Position numbers and translations under genes: made by a program | Shown: positions 1 through 12,116 of the stretch, piece by piece | Numbering within the stretch: the stretch's first letter is position 1 | Layout: each line of letters opens with the position of its first letter | Notes under the pieces: model-generated | What the model was told of the DNA's origin: nothing | Seen by the model: only the letters and a program-made list of their open reading frames with translations | Database searches by the model: none | Origin: Siphonodentalium dalli | Lineage: Eukaryota > Mollusca > Scaphopoda > Gadilida > Siphonodentaliidae | Direction: 5' to 3' | Length of the DNA: 64,000 nt | Assembly (NCBI GenBank): GCA_032622095.1 | Contig: CP136064.1 | Coordinates: 187,847,794-187,911,793, forward strand

Positions 1-416
1 CTCGTACTATTGGACCATCTGACTATATAGGCTATAGCGCACTGTCCCCCGATGAATTTAAAAAAAAAAAAATTCATTTAAAAAAATATTTAATTTCTGA
101 AGATCTCCGTTATTTTATAGTCAATATTATCATTTCCAATAGATGGAATATATCTGAATTAAAGTGATACTGTACTCAAATGTTGCTGTTGATTTCTATA
201 GTCTCTGATTCGTAGAATAAGGGAACCAGATTTCCATTATTTGAAAGGCTGTTGAGAATATGAAGTATAATATTACGGATGGCAGATTATATATAGAAAA
301 CGATATTAGAAGCATTATATATATAGAAGCAGAAACTTGGACGGTTGTTGCCGAAATTCTCACATGCATTAGACTGGTCCTTGTCCCAATTAAACCAGCC
401 GTCCGATTTGTAGTAA

Positions 417-887
<471 letters not shown>

Positions 888-1349
888 ATGAAAATCTGAA
901 CGCTTATTTCAAGATCTGCAATCATTCATGCTCATGTATCACCGTGATTGTGTTGTTCATCGCTTGGTTAATATGAACGATGCTATGCTCTCTGAACCCA
1001 TCATGATCTGCCCTCTCAGAGGTTGAGACGATAAATGCATTGACTGACGGATCATGCGACACATCAGTGGATTGATTCCCTACGAGTTTAGATGGCTGAA
1101 ATCGAAGACAATCGATGACTATATTTTTGTTTCAAATTTGTTATATCTATATACAATGTTGAAAATTAAAAAGCGATTTTGTACAAGTGAAATGCTTGTT
1201 AATGGGCATAATTGCACTGATCAGACAAACCACATTTTCGTATATATATATTCTGATCCAAAGTGAGGCCAAAATTTGTTTTACCCCCGACACCCAACCC
1301 TCAACCCAAGACACGCTGAATTGAAGCTGATTTGTCATTGTCGGGTGGT

Positions 1350-1700
1350 ATTGTGCAAAAAGACACACAGGGTCGCTCAAAGGTGCAAAACAATACACAT
1401 GCAGGATCCCCCGAACGTGTAAAAAAGACACCCATGCAGGACCTCCCAAATGTGCAAAAAGTAACCCAGCATCTCAAAGTCTCAATCGTCTGCGACAGTC
1501 AAACTCAAAGCGAGTGGAATATCCATTCAAATTCCGTTGAAATTTCACTAGAAAAACACAAACAAATCTTTATTTTATTAATAATTAGCATGCGACTAAT
1601 TTAAAATCGAATTTTTTTAGCCTTTGAGATGCTGTGTGACTTTTTGCACATTTAAATGCTGGGCGTCTTTTTGCACGTTCAGGATATCATGGATGTCCTT
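1350..1700 (+). repeat. Degenerate GTGCAAAAAGACAC motif repeat with inverted part
   Basis: Imperfect copies of GTGCAAAAAGACAC, spaced by AT(G)CAGGA(C)CTCC-like text, lie at about 1350-1475. Reverse-complement copies (GTGTGACTTTTTGCAC, GGCGTCTTTTTGCACG) lie at about 1630-1675. The same motif follows LC8 copy 2 at about 61950-62075. It may be a decayed hairpin or minisatellite; no function is visible. Confidence 0.5.
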
Positions 1701-1868
1701 TTTTTCTTTGCACGGAGCCATGCAAAAATTACCAATTCAGCCCAATTTACCCACACATCTAACTGCTCGAAGATCAAAAATATATACTCATCCAGACTTG
1801 TCATACAAACTTACAAATATTTTGCAAAAGTTACAGAAATTGAATAGATTTACAATTGAATGACCAGT

Positions 1869-2233
1869 TTAACCCTTTACCCAACAGAACGGCCCTGTGC
1901 CAATGCATTCTCTTATATATGCGAGTCGACCATAGGTCGCCTCGCATATATAAGAGAATGCATTGGCTTAACACATATTGAAGAAAAAATGGTAAAAAGT
2001 GTTAAAAAAAAGTTTTTTTTAGGCCAATGCATTCTCTTATATATGCGAGGCGACCTATGGTCGACTCGCATATATAAGAGAATGCATTGGCACAGGGCAT
2101 AACTGTAACTATCACAATGTGCTCAATGAGCCGGTTCCAATGATACCCATATTTCCATGGTTTTATTGAGACAGACCGAAGATAATTTAGGCTGTTAGGG
2201 CGTTTCTGGGCGTTCTGTTGGGTAAAGGGTTAA
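1869..2233. mobile_element. TTAA-flanked MITE (piggyBac-type ends)
   Basis: TTAA at 1869-1872 and 2230-2233 encloses a 19-bp perfect terminal inverted repeat, CCCTTTACCCAACAGAACG. A TTAA target site plus a CCCTTT start is typical of piggyBac-superfamily MITEs. There is no coding capacity. The interior is dominated by the nested palindrome annotated separately. Confidence 0.8.
1892..2098. repeat. Nested palindrome (palindrome of palindromes)
   Basis: The 207-bp block reads almost identically on both strands, from GCCCTGTGCCAATG to CATTGGCACAGGGC. Each arm is itself an approximately 68-bp near-palindrome, GCCAATGCATTC...GAATGCATTGGC, centred on GTCGACCATAGGTCGCC. The central loop contains a further short inverted repeat, TTAACAC...GTGTTAA. 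The strand could form either one long cruciform or two side-by-side hairpins. Confidence 0.9.
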
Positions 2234-2346
2234 ATTATTAATTTTGTGGACTTGGTGTTCATTTAGTTTACTAGTGCATATACCTGGCTGCAGTGGGACA
2301 AGAATCAGTCCTGGCCAGTCTCTTTTGTTATAAATGACACTGTATG

Positions 2347-4010
2347 CAGGGCCGTAACTTCCCCAAAATATTGGGGGGTGTATCGCTTCTTTGCCCGACG
2401 TCTCCACCAAATTGCCCAATTTTTCTGGGGTTCTCCCCCGACCCCCCCCCCCCCCCATTGAATTATGGGTACTGTCTACAGACGTTGGCTTACCCCAGAG
2501 ACTAGGCATGGAGCTAATGAGCTGACCTGACATACCCTTTCAGCAATATATCAATGATATATGAGATTAGAAAACAATGCGTGTACTCACCAGGAAGAAG
2601 ATAATTTCTTTTGAACCTTGGAATATACAAAGTCTGATTATGAACAATAACACCACATACTTCAAAAGTTAGAATACATGTATATATTTTAACATTGTGA
2701 ATGGCAGATCCATTGAGAATGTATCCATGATGAATATACTGAAATATATTGAATTGTGCACTGTTAAACTAAATCAGTTACAGACTTTATATAGAGAGCA
2801 TATTACTAATTATTCGCCAATCTTAATTCGCCTATCTTTCATTTCACTTCCGCAAACTTTACATTTAACTTTGTGTGCCGATAAGTTCGATTTCTCTGAA
2901 TTTTGGGTTTCTTTGATAATGGTTCATCCATCCATGATGAGAAATTTATTCTCGAATGAAGTATATTTGTCTTTCCATCGCTTATATTGGATATACTCAA
3001 TTGGGTCATGTTATGCTATACTAGATGCCGGACTAATTTGACAGTTCTGCCATTAAAAGTGAGTTCAAAGACCCCTATGGTTTATGCGAATTGAAAGTCT
3101 CCCATTAATAAATGAGTTGTCACTTAGTTAGACAAGACACATTCTGGCACATGTATAGCCTTACTGTAGCTTAAAGGTACTCAACCCGAAAAGAGGGTCC
3201 CCATCTCAACAGATTCCAACAACAACAATCCGATCAGAGGGTCCTATATTACTATTTATTTGGCTTTGGGGGTAAAACATATTTGATTCGAGTCGAGGAA
3301 CCCATCAAACAAAGCTCAGAGTTATTAGATATTGATTTTTCAAATTTGTTATGTTCTCGAGATGAGTACTAATAACTGCCGTAATCTGCTCTGGATGTGT
3401 ACTCCAAATCTATTCAAACAGACAAGGATGAATAACTCTAAAATCAAGTGGTAATTTTAACGCAATTTTGACTGAGTTCTGGGCCAGATAGTATTCCCGA
3501 TAATGAAAAATAATAGATTTCTAAAATCGATATCTAACAAATCTGAGCTTTGATGGGTGACTTCCTCGACTCGAATCAAATATTTTTGACCCCCGAAGCC
3601 ATTGAAATAGTAATTGAGAGGAGTTTTATCGGGTTGAGTACCTTTAACTGTGGCATTTTTTTAATGGCTCACTCTGTGGTATCTGGTGTTAATATGACGC
3701 CATTATTAATGGCCATCACAATTTTAGCACTGGGTAACGCCAGATATATGTAACACAGTTACAGCCGATGTATTGCATCCCATTAAGCTGCTATAATTTT
3801 ATGTACACACATGAATGCTGCTGTTGGGCAAACTCGATCAGACTCCAGGAGCACTATTTAAAAATTATGTCGGGCAGTTTTCAGAAACATTGATTGCAAC
3901 TACAGGGCTCTGTATGAACAAGTTACACTGTCTTTGCCCGACGAACTAACTACCTGGATATTTGGGGGGGGGGTGTGACACCCCCACATCCCCCAGAATT
4001 TACGGCCCTG
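2347..4010. mobile_element. Non-autonomous hAT-like transposon
   Basis: Terminal inverted repeats CAGGGCCGTAA...TTACGGCCCTG are flanked by a perfect 8-bp target duplication, ACTGTATG (2339-2346 and 4011-4018). An 8-bp duplication with CAGGG ends is the hAT signature. No transposase is present. G-rich and C-rich tracts lie just inside both ends. The only longer frame (2697-3041, 114 residues) resembles nothing I know. A 477-bp TTAA MITE is nested inside at 3171-3647. Confidence 0.85.
3171..3647 (+). mobile_element. 477-bp TTAA MITE, copy 1
   Basis: TTAA target duplications bound inverted ends AGGTACTCAACCCG...CGGGTTGAGTACCT. Inverted similarity continues inward (GATTCGAGTCGAGGAA against TTCCTCGACTCGAATC), so most of the element folds back. 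Two further copies of exactly the same length lie at 14068-14544 (opposite orientation) and 44826-45302. The piggyBac and Kolobok superfamilies both use TTAA; I cannot separate them without a transposase. Confidence 0.88.
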
Positions 4011-4018
4011 ACTGTATG

Positions 4019-5035
4019 TGACCTGCACCTGTAACCACTTAGCAACATGCAAGCAGTTTCTTTCTACACATTTCAATAAAACAAAATAGAAATGAGATGT
4101 TAATATAAATTTGATTTAGTCTCACCAGTGCTTTTATAATGTTGTATTGTTTCTATGAAGCCCTTCACTGAAGGTTCACTATTCCTGAATTTACAAGAGT
4201 ATAAATTATATAGCTTTTATACAGTGGAATGCAGAGATTAATTATATTATCTCTCTCAGTCTGAACTATATTGCAACCCAATGTTGCCCATTCTGATGAA
4301 ATATCAAAATATATGTTACATTTTTCCGCTATTTTTTCACGTAAAGACAATAATACTGATTTAGAAACTGCATTCATGGAACAAACGAAGCAGTGACATA
4401 AGCAGCACAATTAAAGACATATTATGGACTTTTTCGTTTGCGTGAAACTGGTAAGTTAGTATACTCAGTCGTTATGCCAATCTGGGGAATATAGCATTCT
4501 ACTAACATCGTCGAAAATTTCAAAGAAATCGACTATACCATTCCACAGAAGACATCGTCCGAACTAGCTAAGCTCGTTTGTAAATATTTACATCTCGGGA
4601 TGCAACTATGGACGATAAACACACAAATTATTTCGATATCTGGTGTCATTGCATTTAATTAATATATCAGAATGACGGTGTATGATGTCAATTTGGATTA
4701 ATATTCATAAAAATAACTACTTTGAGCAAGATTATTCTCCATTTCTATTTGATCACCCTTCCGGGGTGTTTCACATAACTTTAAGTTTCCGATAATTTGC
4801 ATTTTAAAAGTTTTGAATTTGTGTATAAGATTCATTTTGAATTGGAACGATAAAAGCCCAGTGGCATTAGTTATTCTGGTCGTGTTATTGTATTTTAATT
4901 GCCACTGCTCAACTGAAAGTGTTTCCCCCAGGGCCGGCATTGCCATTTTTTCTGAGATATTTGGGGTGACAAGGCAAGTTGTCATTGAAGAAAATGGAGT
5001 AAAACTACTATGCATGCTTTCACATAGTTTTTAGC
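4019..5035. other. AT-rich stretch, no gene recognised
   Basis: Open frames here are short and lack recognisable motifs. No terminal repeats, tandem repeats or RNA genes were seen. Confidence 0.6.
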
Positions 5036-5753
5036 TCACCTGAGACGAAGTCTCCGGTGGAACTATAGTCATCACTCCTCGTCCGTCGACCGTCCATCCA
5101 TCCGCCGAGAATCATCTTCTCCAGAACCATAAGACCGAATGGGTTCATATTTGATGTTCCCTGGGTAACCCACATTCAGATTTGTTAAAATGAGATCCAC
5201 GAGTCAAATAGTTCAGGGTCATAATAGTGGAGCAGCTGGGACCAGATTGGGCGTTATTTGTCGAGTTCATCCATGTGGAAGAGTAACAAACTGAATTATA
5301 TATCAAAATGTCTGTATTGATACAGCGGATAACATGCCTGTGTTGCCTTTTCGTGTAGTGTTGTACGATTTCTTATTTAATAAATAGGCTTTATATATCT
5401 ATTTTTGTAAGGGGTAAACAATAGAGCTTGGACATGTTCACATTTTGAAAGAGAATTTTGGAGTCTGTCAATGTTCTAGGGTTCGTTTTGGGGTAAATTA
5501 ATCGCTTTTTTTTGTGGAAAAAATGAGAGAATTCTGGAATCCACTACAACAAGATGTGCATCATTAATTCATTCCATTTTATAAAAAGAAATCCCAGTTT
5601 CAATGTTAAAAAATGAAGTGTTGGATGTATACAGTAATAAATTAAGGCTTTATTGGAATAAGGCAGGCTCTATGGTTACCAGAGTCAACTGATTTGAATT
5701 AATAAAATCAGTGAAAACTGGAATTAAGTACTCTGAGTAGCATCCCCCTCAAC
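5036..5753 (+). repeat. Unclassified dispersed repeat, copy 1
   Basis: From about 5330 this sequence is clearly related to 15495-16256. Shared stretches include CTAGGGTTCGTTTTGGGGTAA, ATGAGAGAATTCTGGAATC and AAAATCAGTGAAAACTGGAA. The stretch at 5036-5300, starting TAGCTCACCTGAGACGAAG, is not matched there. No coding motifs or clear termini were found. It directly precedes a Helitron start in both places, which suggests a preferred insertion background or one ancient composite. Confidence 0.65.
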
Positions 5754-6281
5754 TCTTATATATTTTGAAGACCTCTGTCTGTCTGTATGTCCTTTATAGA
5801 ATCGAAAACGGGTTGACCGATCGAGACCAAACTTCCTACCCAAAGGTAAAATCCCACGGGAATCGTCGACGTCGCATTTTGGAGAATCCCAGAGCAGCCG
5901 TTCTCCACTCTCAGTCACAAAAAACGGCCCTGCGGTGGTTAATCAAGTGATAATTTAATGAGCGTTTGTTTTTGACGCATCGCTATAAAGAGCGTTTTTT
6001 TTACCATTCAACGTTATTAGCATCTGCAGAGAGATATACGGGCCATAGTACTCTTACAACATTTCTGCAATATGACGAGATCTCGGAAACGGGTGGAGCT
6101 ATCGACTTGAAATTTGGTATGTGAATGTATCTTGCCCCGGATACGAATTTTATCGGGTCCCGAGCCCGTGCGACGCCAGCTTCGCGCATGCGCAGACCAG
6201 ATCTCTGAAACGGGTGGCGCTAGCTATCGACTTGAAATTTGGTTTTTGAATAGCCCGGACAACGTCGGGCTCATCGGCTAG
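5754..6281 (+). mobile_element. Helitron array A, unit 1 (chimeric)
   Basis: It starts TCTTATATATTTTGAAGACC and ends in the hairpin GCCCGGACAACGTCGGGC followed by TCATCGGCTAG. The interior at about 5830-6067 matches the family of 55777-57039 (ATTTAATGAGCGTTTG...). From about 6070 it switches to the 122-bp sub-repeat of family B, so this unit is a mosaic. It is non-autonomous. Confidence 0.8.
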
Positions 6282-6323
6282 TCTATTATATATTTTTTGG
6301 AAGATCTGTGTGTGTGTGGGGGG

Positions 6324-6357
<34 letters not shown>

Positions 6358-7332
6358 TCGCGATGAACTCGAAAACGGCCGACCCGATTTCGATGAAACT
6401 TGGTATGTGGGGGTACTTACTGGCATAAGCATATTAATTTACCCGTGCGACGCGACCTTGACCTTCAAAACTCATATATCCGGATCCGGCGTGATTGTCA
6501 CCCGATGCAGGGAGGATAACTCTATATTCATACGTCGACGAACGTAAGCAATTTGCAGGCAATTACGCATCGTGTATTTATCACAAAATTATAACATTTA
6601 CAATATATATTGTCAATTTGCAGGCTATTAAGAATCGTGTATCTATCCCCAAATATATCATTTACAATTTCTGATATATAAATTTTGTTACAGCTGATAT
6701 TCTTAGGTCTATTGTCGATAGATTTATTTTTTATATATTCACACCACGCATAGGCTCAAGTCGTTTACAGTAATTACCCCGCGGGTAAAAGTTCGCTACA
6801 TTATTATCATATTTATGGTCTGGAATCTCATCCAAGAATCCATTTAGCTGAAATGGCTTCCGTGTACGAATCTACCGGTGGCGGCGGCCCCCAAGCCGTC
6901 AATGCCAACAACATCGACATTGTTCAACTTTGACGGCGAGAAAATAATTAGTTAAAATTTACCACACATTGCTAATTTATCTTTACCTTGAAGCTTGATA
7001 ATTAATGAGCGTGTGTATACGTTTATATACTTGAGTGGAAATCAAATCGGGTAAAACTGGCGGATTTTTACGTACGAAATTTGATACATAGGGTATCTCG
7101 GTATCCGCTGGGCAGATTTCCCGATATCCGCTGGGCCGATTTCCACCATTTTTGGGGTGTTGGTGTTGGTGCTGGAAAACTGCCAGACGGATTTTGACAA
7201 AAAATTTGATACTTAGTGGTAATTTTTTCCAGGGAGTGTTTTGGACGGGTCAAATCGTGACCCCACCTGACCTTGACCTTCAAAATTGTCAATTCAAGGT
7301 CAAAGCCCGGACGAAGTCGGATCACCTTCTAG
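6282..7332 (+). mobile_element. Helitron array A, unit 2 (family A)
   Basis: It begins TCTATTATATATTTTTTGGA immediately after the CTAG of unit 1, followed by a TG microsatellite and the shared GACCCGATTTCGATGAAACT motif. It ends GCCCGGACGAAGTCGG...CTTCTAG. The middle (about 6550-7060) is a non-repeated filler with no recognised gene, possibly captured sequence. Confidence 0.85.
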
Positions 7333-8387
7333 TCTCATATATATTTTGAAGACCTCTGTCTGTCTGTCTGTTTGTCTGTCATTAATACAAATCTACGATT
7401 CTCGACCGATCGGGACGAAACTTGGTACGTGTGTGTAGTTTGACCCCAGGCGGGGGTCGTTGTCGTATTGGCGAGCCCGTGCGACGCCCGCTTCGCGCAT
7501 GCGCAGACGATATCTCGGAAACGGGTGGAGCTATCGACTTGAAATTTGGTATGTGAATGTATCTTGCCCCGGATACGAATTTTATCGGGTCGCCGAGCCC
7601 GTGCGACGCCAGCTTCACGCATGCGCAGACGAGATCTCGGAAACGGGTGGAGCTATCGACTTGAAATTTGGTATGTGAATGTATCTTGCCCCGGATACGA
7701 ATTTTATCGGGTCACCGAGCCCGTGCGACGCCAGCTTCGCACATGCGCAGACGAGATCTCGGAAACGGGACGAGATCTCGGAAACGGGTGGAGCTATCGA
7801 CTTGAAATTTGCTATGTGAATGTATCTTGCCCCGGATACGAATTTTATCGGGTCGCCGAGCCCGTGCGACGCCAGCGACGCCAGCTTCGCGCGTGCGCAG
7901 ACCAGATATCGGAAACGGGTGGAGCTATCGACTTTAAATTTGGTATGTGAATGTATCTTGCCCCGGATACGAATTTTATCGGGTCGCCGAGCCCGTGCGA
8001 CGCCAGCTTCGCGCATGCGCAGACGAGATATCGGAAACGGGACGAGATCTCGGAAACGGGTGGAGCTATCGACTTGAAATTTGCTATGTGAATGTATCTT
8101 GCCCCGGATACGAATTTTATCGGGTCGCAGAGCCCGTGCGACGCCAGCGACGCCAGCTTCGCGCATGCGCAGACCAGATCTCGGAAACGGGTGGAGCTAT
8201 CGACTTGAAATTTGGTATGTGAATGTATCTTGCCCCGGATACGCACCGGATACGAATTTTATCGGGTCGCCGAGCCCGTGCGACGCCCGCTTCGCGCATG
8301 CGCAGACGAGATCTCGAAAACGGGTGGAGCTATCGCCTTGAAATTTGGTTTTTGAATAGCCCGGACAACGTCGAGCTCATCGGCTAG
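7333..8387 (+). mobile_element. Helitron array A, unit 3 (family B)
   Basis: It begins TCTCATATATATTTTGAAGA, with a CTGT run next, then GACCGATCGGGACGAAACTT. It ends with a GGACAACGTCGAGC hairpin and CATCGGCTAG. Most of the unit is the 122-bp tandem sub-repeat annotated at 7480-8370. Confidence 0.88.
7480..8370 (+). repeat. About 122-bp tandem sub-repeat inside a Helitron
   Basis: About seven head-to-tail copies of a unit containing GAGATCTCGGAAACGGGTGG, CTTGAAATTTGGTATGTGAA, GCCCCGGATACGAATTTTAT and GACGCCAGCTTCGCGCATGC. Some copies carry short internal duplications, such as GACGCCAGCGACGCCAGC. The same unit recurs in other family-B Helitrons in smaller numbers, so copy number is the main length polymorphism. 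Long arginine-rich open frames in this block are artefacts of the repeat. Confidence 0.9.
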
Positions 8388-9359
8388 TCTATTATATATT
8401 TTGGAAGATCTGTCTGTCTGTGTGTCTGTCTGTGTGTCTGTCTGTGTGTTCGCGATGGACTCGAAAACGACCAAACCGATTTCGATGAAACTTGGTATGT
8501 GGGGGTACTTTCGGCCGTGGAGTTGCATGGTCCTGTTAATTTGCCCGTGCGACGTGACCTTGACCTTGAAATCGGGTCATTTCAAGGTCGAACGCCCGAG
8601 TATCACGGGATTTCGATGAAAATTAGTGTCTGGGGATACTTTCTTATGGGGAGTGTCGTAAGCCTATTCGTTTGCCCGTGCGACGTGACCATGACCTTGA
8701 AATCGAGTCAATTCAAGGTTAAATCGCGAAGTTTTATGGGATTTCGACGAAATTTGATACGTGGGGTTACTTTTGTCCACTGAGTGTTTTGGACGGGTCG
8801 AGTTGTGACCCCGACCTGACCTTGACCTTCAAACTGATCACCTTGACATTCAAAATGATCAATTCGAGGTCAAATCGGGTAAAACCGGATGGATTTCGAC
8901 GGGTACTTTTGTCGGGTACTTTTGTCCGGGCAGTGTTTTGGACGGGTCAAATCGTGACCCCACCTGACCTTGACCTTCAAAATGGACAATTCAAGGTCAA
9001 ATCGCGCAATTCGATGAAAAGAAGAGGGGAAATAGCCCGGACGCGAATTTTTATGGGATTTCGACAAAATTTGATACGTACGGTTACTTTTGTCCACTGA
9101 GTGTTTTGGACGGGTCGAGTCGTGACCCCGGCCTGACCTTGATCTTCAAAATTATCAATTCTAGGGCAAATCGGGTAAAACCGGATGGATTTCGACGGGT
9201 ACTTTTGTCGGGTACTTTTGTCCGGGCAGTGTTTTGGACGGGTCAAATTGTGACCCCACCTGACCTTGACCTTCAAAATGGACAATTCAAGGTCGAATCG
9301 CGCAATTCGCCGAAAAGTAGAGGGGAAACAGTCCGGACGAAGTCGGGTCCACCTGCTAG
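8388..9359 (+). mobile_element. Helitron array A, unit 4 (family A)
   Basis: It begins TCTATTATATATTTTGGAAG and ends GGACGAAGTCGGGTCCACCTGCTAG-like. The interior repeats an approximately 130-bp module built around TTTCGATGAAACTTGGTATG and GTGACCTTGACCTTGAAATC. Confidence 0.88.
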
Positions 9360-9993
9360 TCTATTATATATTTTGGAAGATATGTGTGTCTGTGTGTGTG
9401 TCTGTCTGTGTGTTCGCGATGGACTCGAAAACGAATGAACCGATTTCGATGAAACTTGGTATGTGGGGGTATTTTCGGCCGTGGAGTGGCATGGCACTGT
9501 TAATTTTCCCGTGCGACGTGACCTTGACCTTGAAATCGGGTCATTTCAAGGTAGAACGCCCGAGTATCACGGGATTTCGATGAAAATTAGTGTCTGGTGC
9601 TACTTTCGTATGGGGAGTGTCGTAAGCCTATTCGTTTGCCCGTGCGACGTGACCTTGGCCTTAAAATCGGGTCAATTCAAGGTCAAATCGCGATTTTTTA
9701 TGGGATATCGACGAAATTTGATACTTGGGGTTACTTTTGTCCACTGAGTGTTTTGGACGGGTCGAGTCATGAACCCGACCTGACCTTGACCTTCAAAATG
9801 ATCAATTCGTGGTCAAATCTGGTAAAACCGGATGGATTTCGACGGGTACTTTTTTCCGGGTAGTGTTTTGGACGGGTCAAATCGTGACCCTACCTGACCT
9901 TGACCTTCAAAATGGACAATTCAAGGTCAAATAGCGCAATTCGCCGAAAAGCAGAGGGGAAACAGCCCGGACGAAGTCGGGTCCACCTGCTAG
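9360..9993 (+). mobile_element. Helitron array A, unit 5 (family A)
   Basis: It has the same ends as unit 4 and fewer internal modules. The 5' TC directly abuts the preceding CTAG. Confidence 0.88.
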
Positions 9994-10411
9994 TCTCATA
10001 TATATTTTGAAGACCTCTGTTTGTCTGTATGTTTGTCTGTATGTATGTCATTTATACAAATCTACGATTCTCGACCGATCGGGACGAAACTTGGTACGTG
10101 TGTGTAGTATGACCAGGCGGTCGTCGTTGTCGTATTGGCGAGCCCGTGCAGCGCACGCGCAGGCCAGATCTCGGAAACGGTGGAGCTATCGACTTGTAAT
10201 TTGGTATGTGAACGTATCCTGCCCCGGATACGAATTTTATCGAGTCGCCGAGCCCGTGCGACGCCAGCTTCGCGCATGCGCAGACCAGATCTCGGAAACG
10301 GGTAGAGCTAACGACTTGAAATTTGGTTTCTGAATAGCCCGGACAACGTCGGGCTCATCAACTTGAAATTGGTTTTTGAATAGCACGGACAACGTCGGGC
10401 TCATCGGCTAG
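9994..10411 (+). mobile_element. Helitron array A, unit 6 (family B)
   Basis: It starts TCTCATATATATTTTGAAGA and ends with the GACAACGTCGGGC hairpin and CATCGGCTAG. The last approximately 45 bp of the 3' terminal region, including the hairpin, are present twice (about 10325-10411). Confidence 0.87.
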
Positions 10412-10439
10412 TCTATAATATATTTTGAAGACCTCTGTT

Positions 10440-10470
<31 letters not shown>

Positions 10471-10927
10471 ATGTATGTCATTTATACAAATCTACGATTC
10501 TCGACCGATCGGGACGAAACTTTGTACGTGTGTGTAGTTTGACCAGGCGGTCGTCGATGTCGTATTGGCGAGCTCGTGCGACGCCCGTGCAGCGCATGCG
10601 CAGACGAGATCTCGGAAACGGGTGGAGCTATCGACTTGAAATTTGCTATGTGAATGTATCTTGCCCCGGATACGAATTTTATCGGGTCGCCGAGCCCGTG
10701 CGACGCCAGCTTCGCGCATGCGCAGACCAGATATCGGAAACGGGTGGAGCTATCGACTTTTTAAAATTTGCTATGTGAATGTATCTTGCCCCAGATACGA
10801 TTTTTATCGGATTGCCGAGCCCGTGCGACGCCACCTTCGCGCATGCGCAGACGAGATCTCGGAAACGGGTGGAGCTATTGACTTGAAATTTGGTGAATAG
10901 CCCGGACAACGTCGGGCTCATCGGCTA
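10412..10927 (+). mobile_element. Helitron array A, unit 7 (family B)
   Basis: It starts TCTATAATATATTTTGAAGA, followed by a long CTGT microsatellite. It has three 122-bp modules and the standard family-B hairpin plus CTAG end. Confidence 0.87.
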
Positions 10928-11607
10928 GTCTCATATATATTTTGAAGACCTCTGTTTGTCTGTATGTCTGTCTGTATGTCTGTCTGTCATTGATACAAAT
11001 CTACGATTCTCCACCGATCGGGACGAAACTTGGTACGTGTGTGTAGTTTGACCAGGCGGTCGTCGTTGTCGTATTGGCGAGCCCGTGCGGCGCCCGTGCA
11101 GCGCATGCGCAGACGAGATCTCGGAAACGGGTGGAGCTATCGACTTGAAATTTGCTATGTGAATGTATCTAGCCCCGGATACGAATTTTATCGGGTCGCC
11201 GAGCCCGTGCGACGCCAGTTTCGCGCACGCGCAGACCAGATCTCGGAAACGGGTGGAGCTATCGTCTTGAAATTTGGTATGTGAATGTATCTTGCCCCGG
11301 ATACGAATTTTATCGGGTCGCCGAGCCCACGCGACGACAGCTTCGCGCATGCGCAGACGAGATCTCGGAAACGGGTGGAGCTATCGACTTGAAATTTGGT
11401 ATGTGAATGTATCCTGCCCCGGATACGAATTTTATCTGGTCGCCGAGCCCGTGCGACGCCAGCTTCGCGCATGCGCAGACCAGATCTCGGAAACGGGTAG
11501 AGCTAACGACTTGAAATTTCGTTTCTGAATAGCCCGGACAACGTCGGGCTCATCGACTTGGAATTTGGTTTTTGAATAGCCCGGACAACGTCGGGCTCAT
11601 CGGCTAG
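10928..11607 (+). mobile_element. Helitron array A, unit 8 (family B)
   Basis: It has standard family-B ends. As in unit 6, the 3' hairpin segment is duplicated just before the terminus. Confidence 0.87.
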
Positions 11608-12116
11608 TCTCATATATATTTTGAAGACCTCTGTTTGTCTGTCTGTCTGTCTGTATGTCTGTCTGTCATTGATACAAATCTACGATTCTCCACCGATCGG
11701 GACGAAACTTGGTACGTGTGTGTAGTTTGACCAGGCGGTCGTGGTTGTCGTATTGGCGAGCCGTGCGGCGCCCGTGCAGCGCATGCGCAGACGAGATATC
11801 GGAAACGGGTGGAGCTATCGACTTGAAATTTGCTATGTGAATGTATCTAGCCCCGGATACGAATTTTATCGGGTCGCCGAGCCCGTGCGACGCCAGTTTC
11901 GCGCACGCGCAGACCATATCTCGGAAACGGGTGGAGCTATCGACTTGAAATTTGGTATGTGAATGTATCTTGCCCCGGATACGAATTTTATCGGGTCGCC
12001 GAGCCCGTGTGACGCCAGCTTCGCGCATGCGCATACCAGATCTCGGAAACGGGTAGGGCTATCGACTTGAAATTTTGTTTTTGAATAACCCGGACAACGT
12101 CGGGCTCATCGGCTAG
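11608..12116 (+). mobile_element. Helitron array A, unit 9 (family B)
   Basis: It has standard family-B ends with two 122-bp modules. It abuts unit 10 with no spacer. Confidence 0.87.

Noticed and set aside
2697-3041. 114-residue frame in the hAT element
   Set aside because: No motif, AT-rich, inside a non-autonomous element.
7460-8341. Overlapping open frames of 60-183 residues on both strands, rich in Arg and Ala, in the Helitron sub-repeats
   Set aside because: They follow the 122-bp repeat, shift frame with each unit, exist on both strands and match no family.
8401-8460. CTGT/TG microsatellites as independent features of interest
   Set aside because: They are a constant part of each Helitron 5' region.
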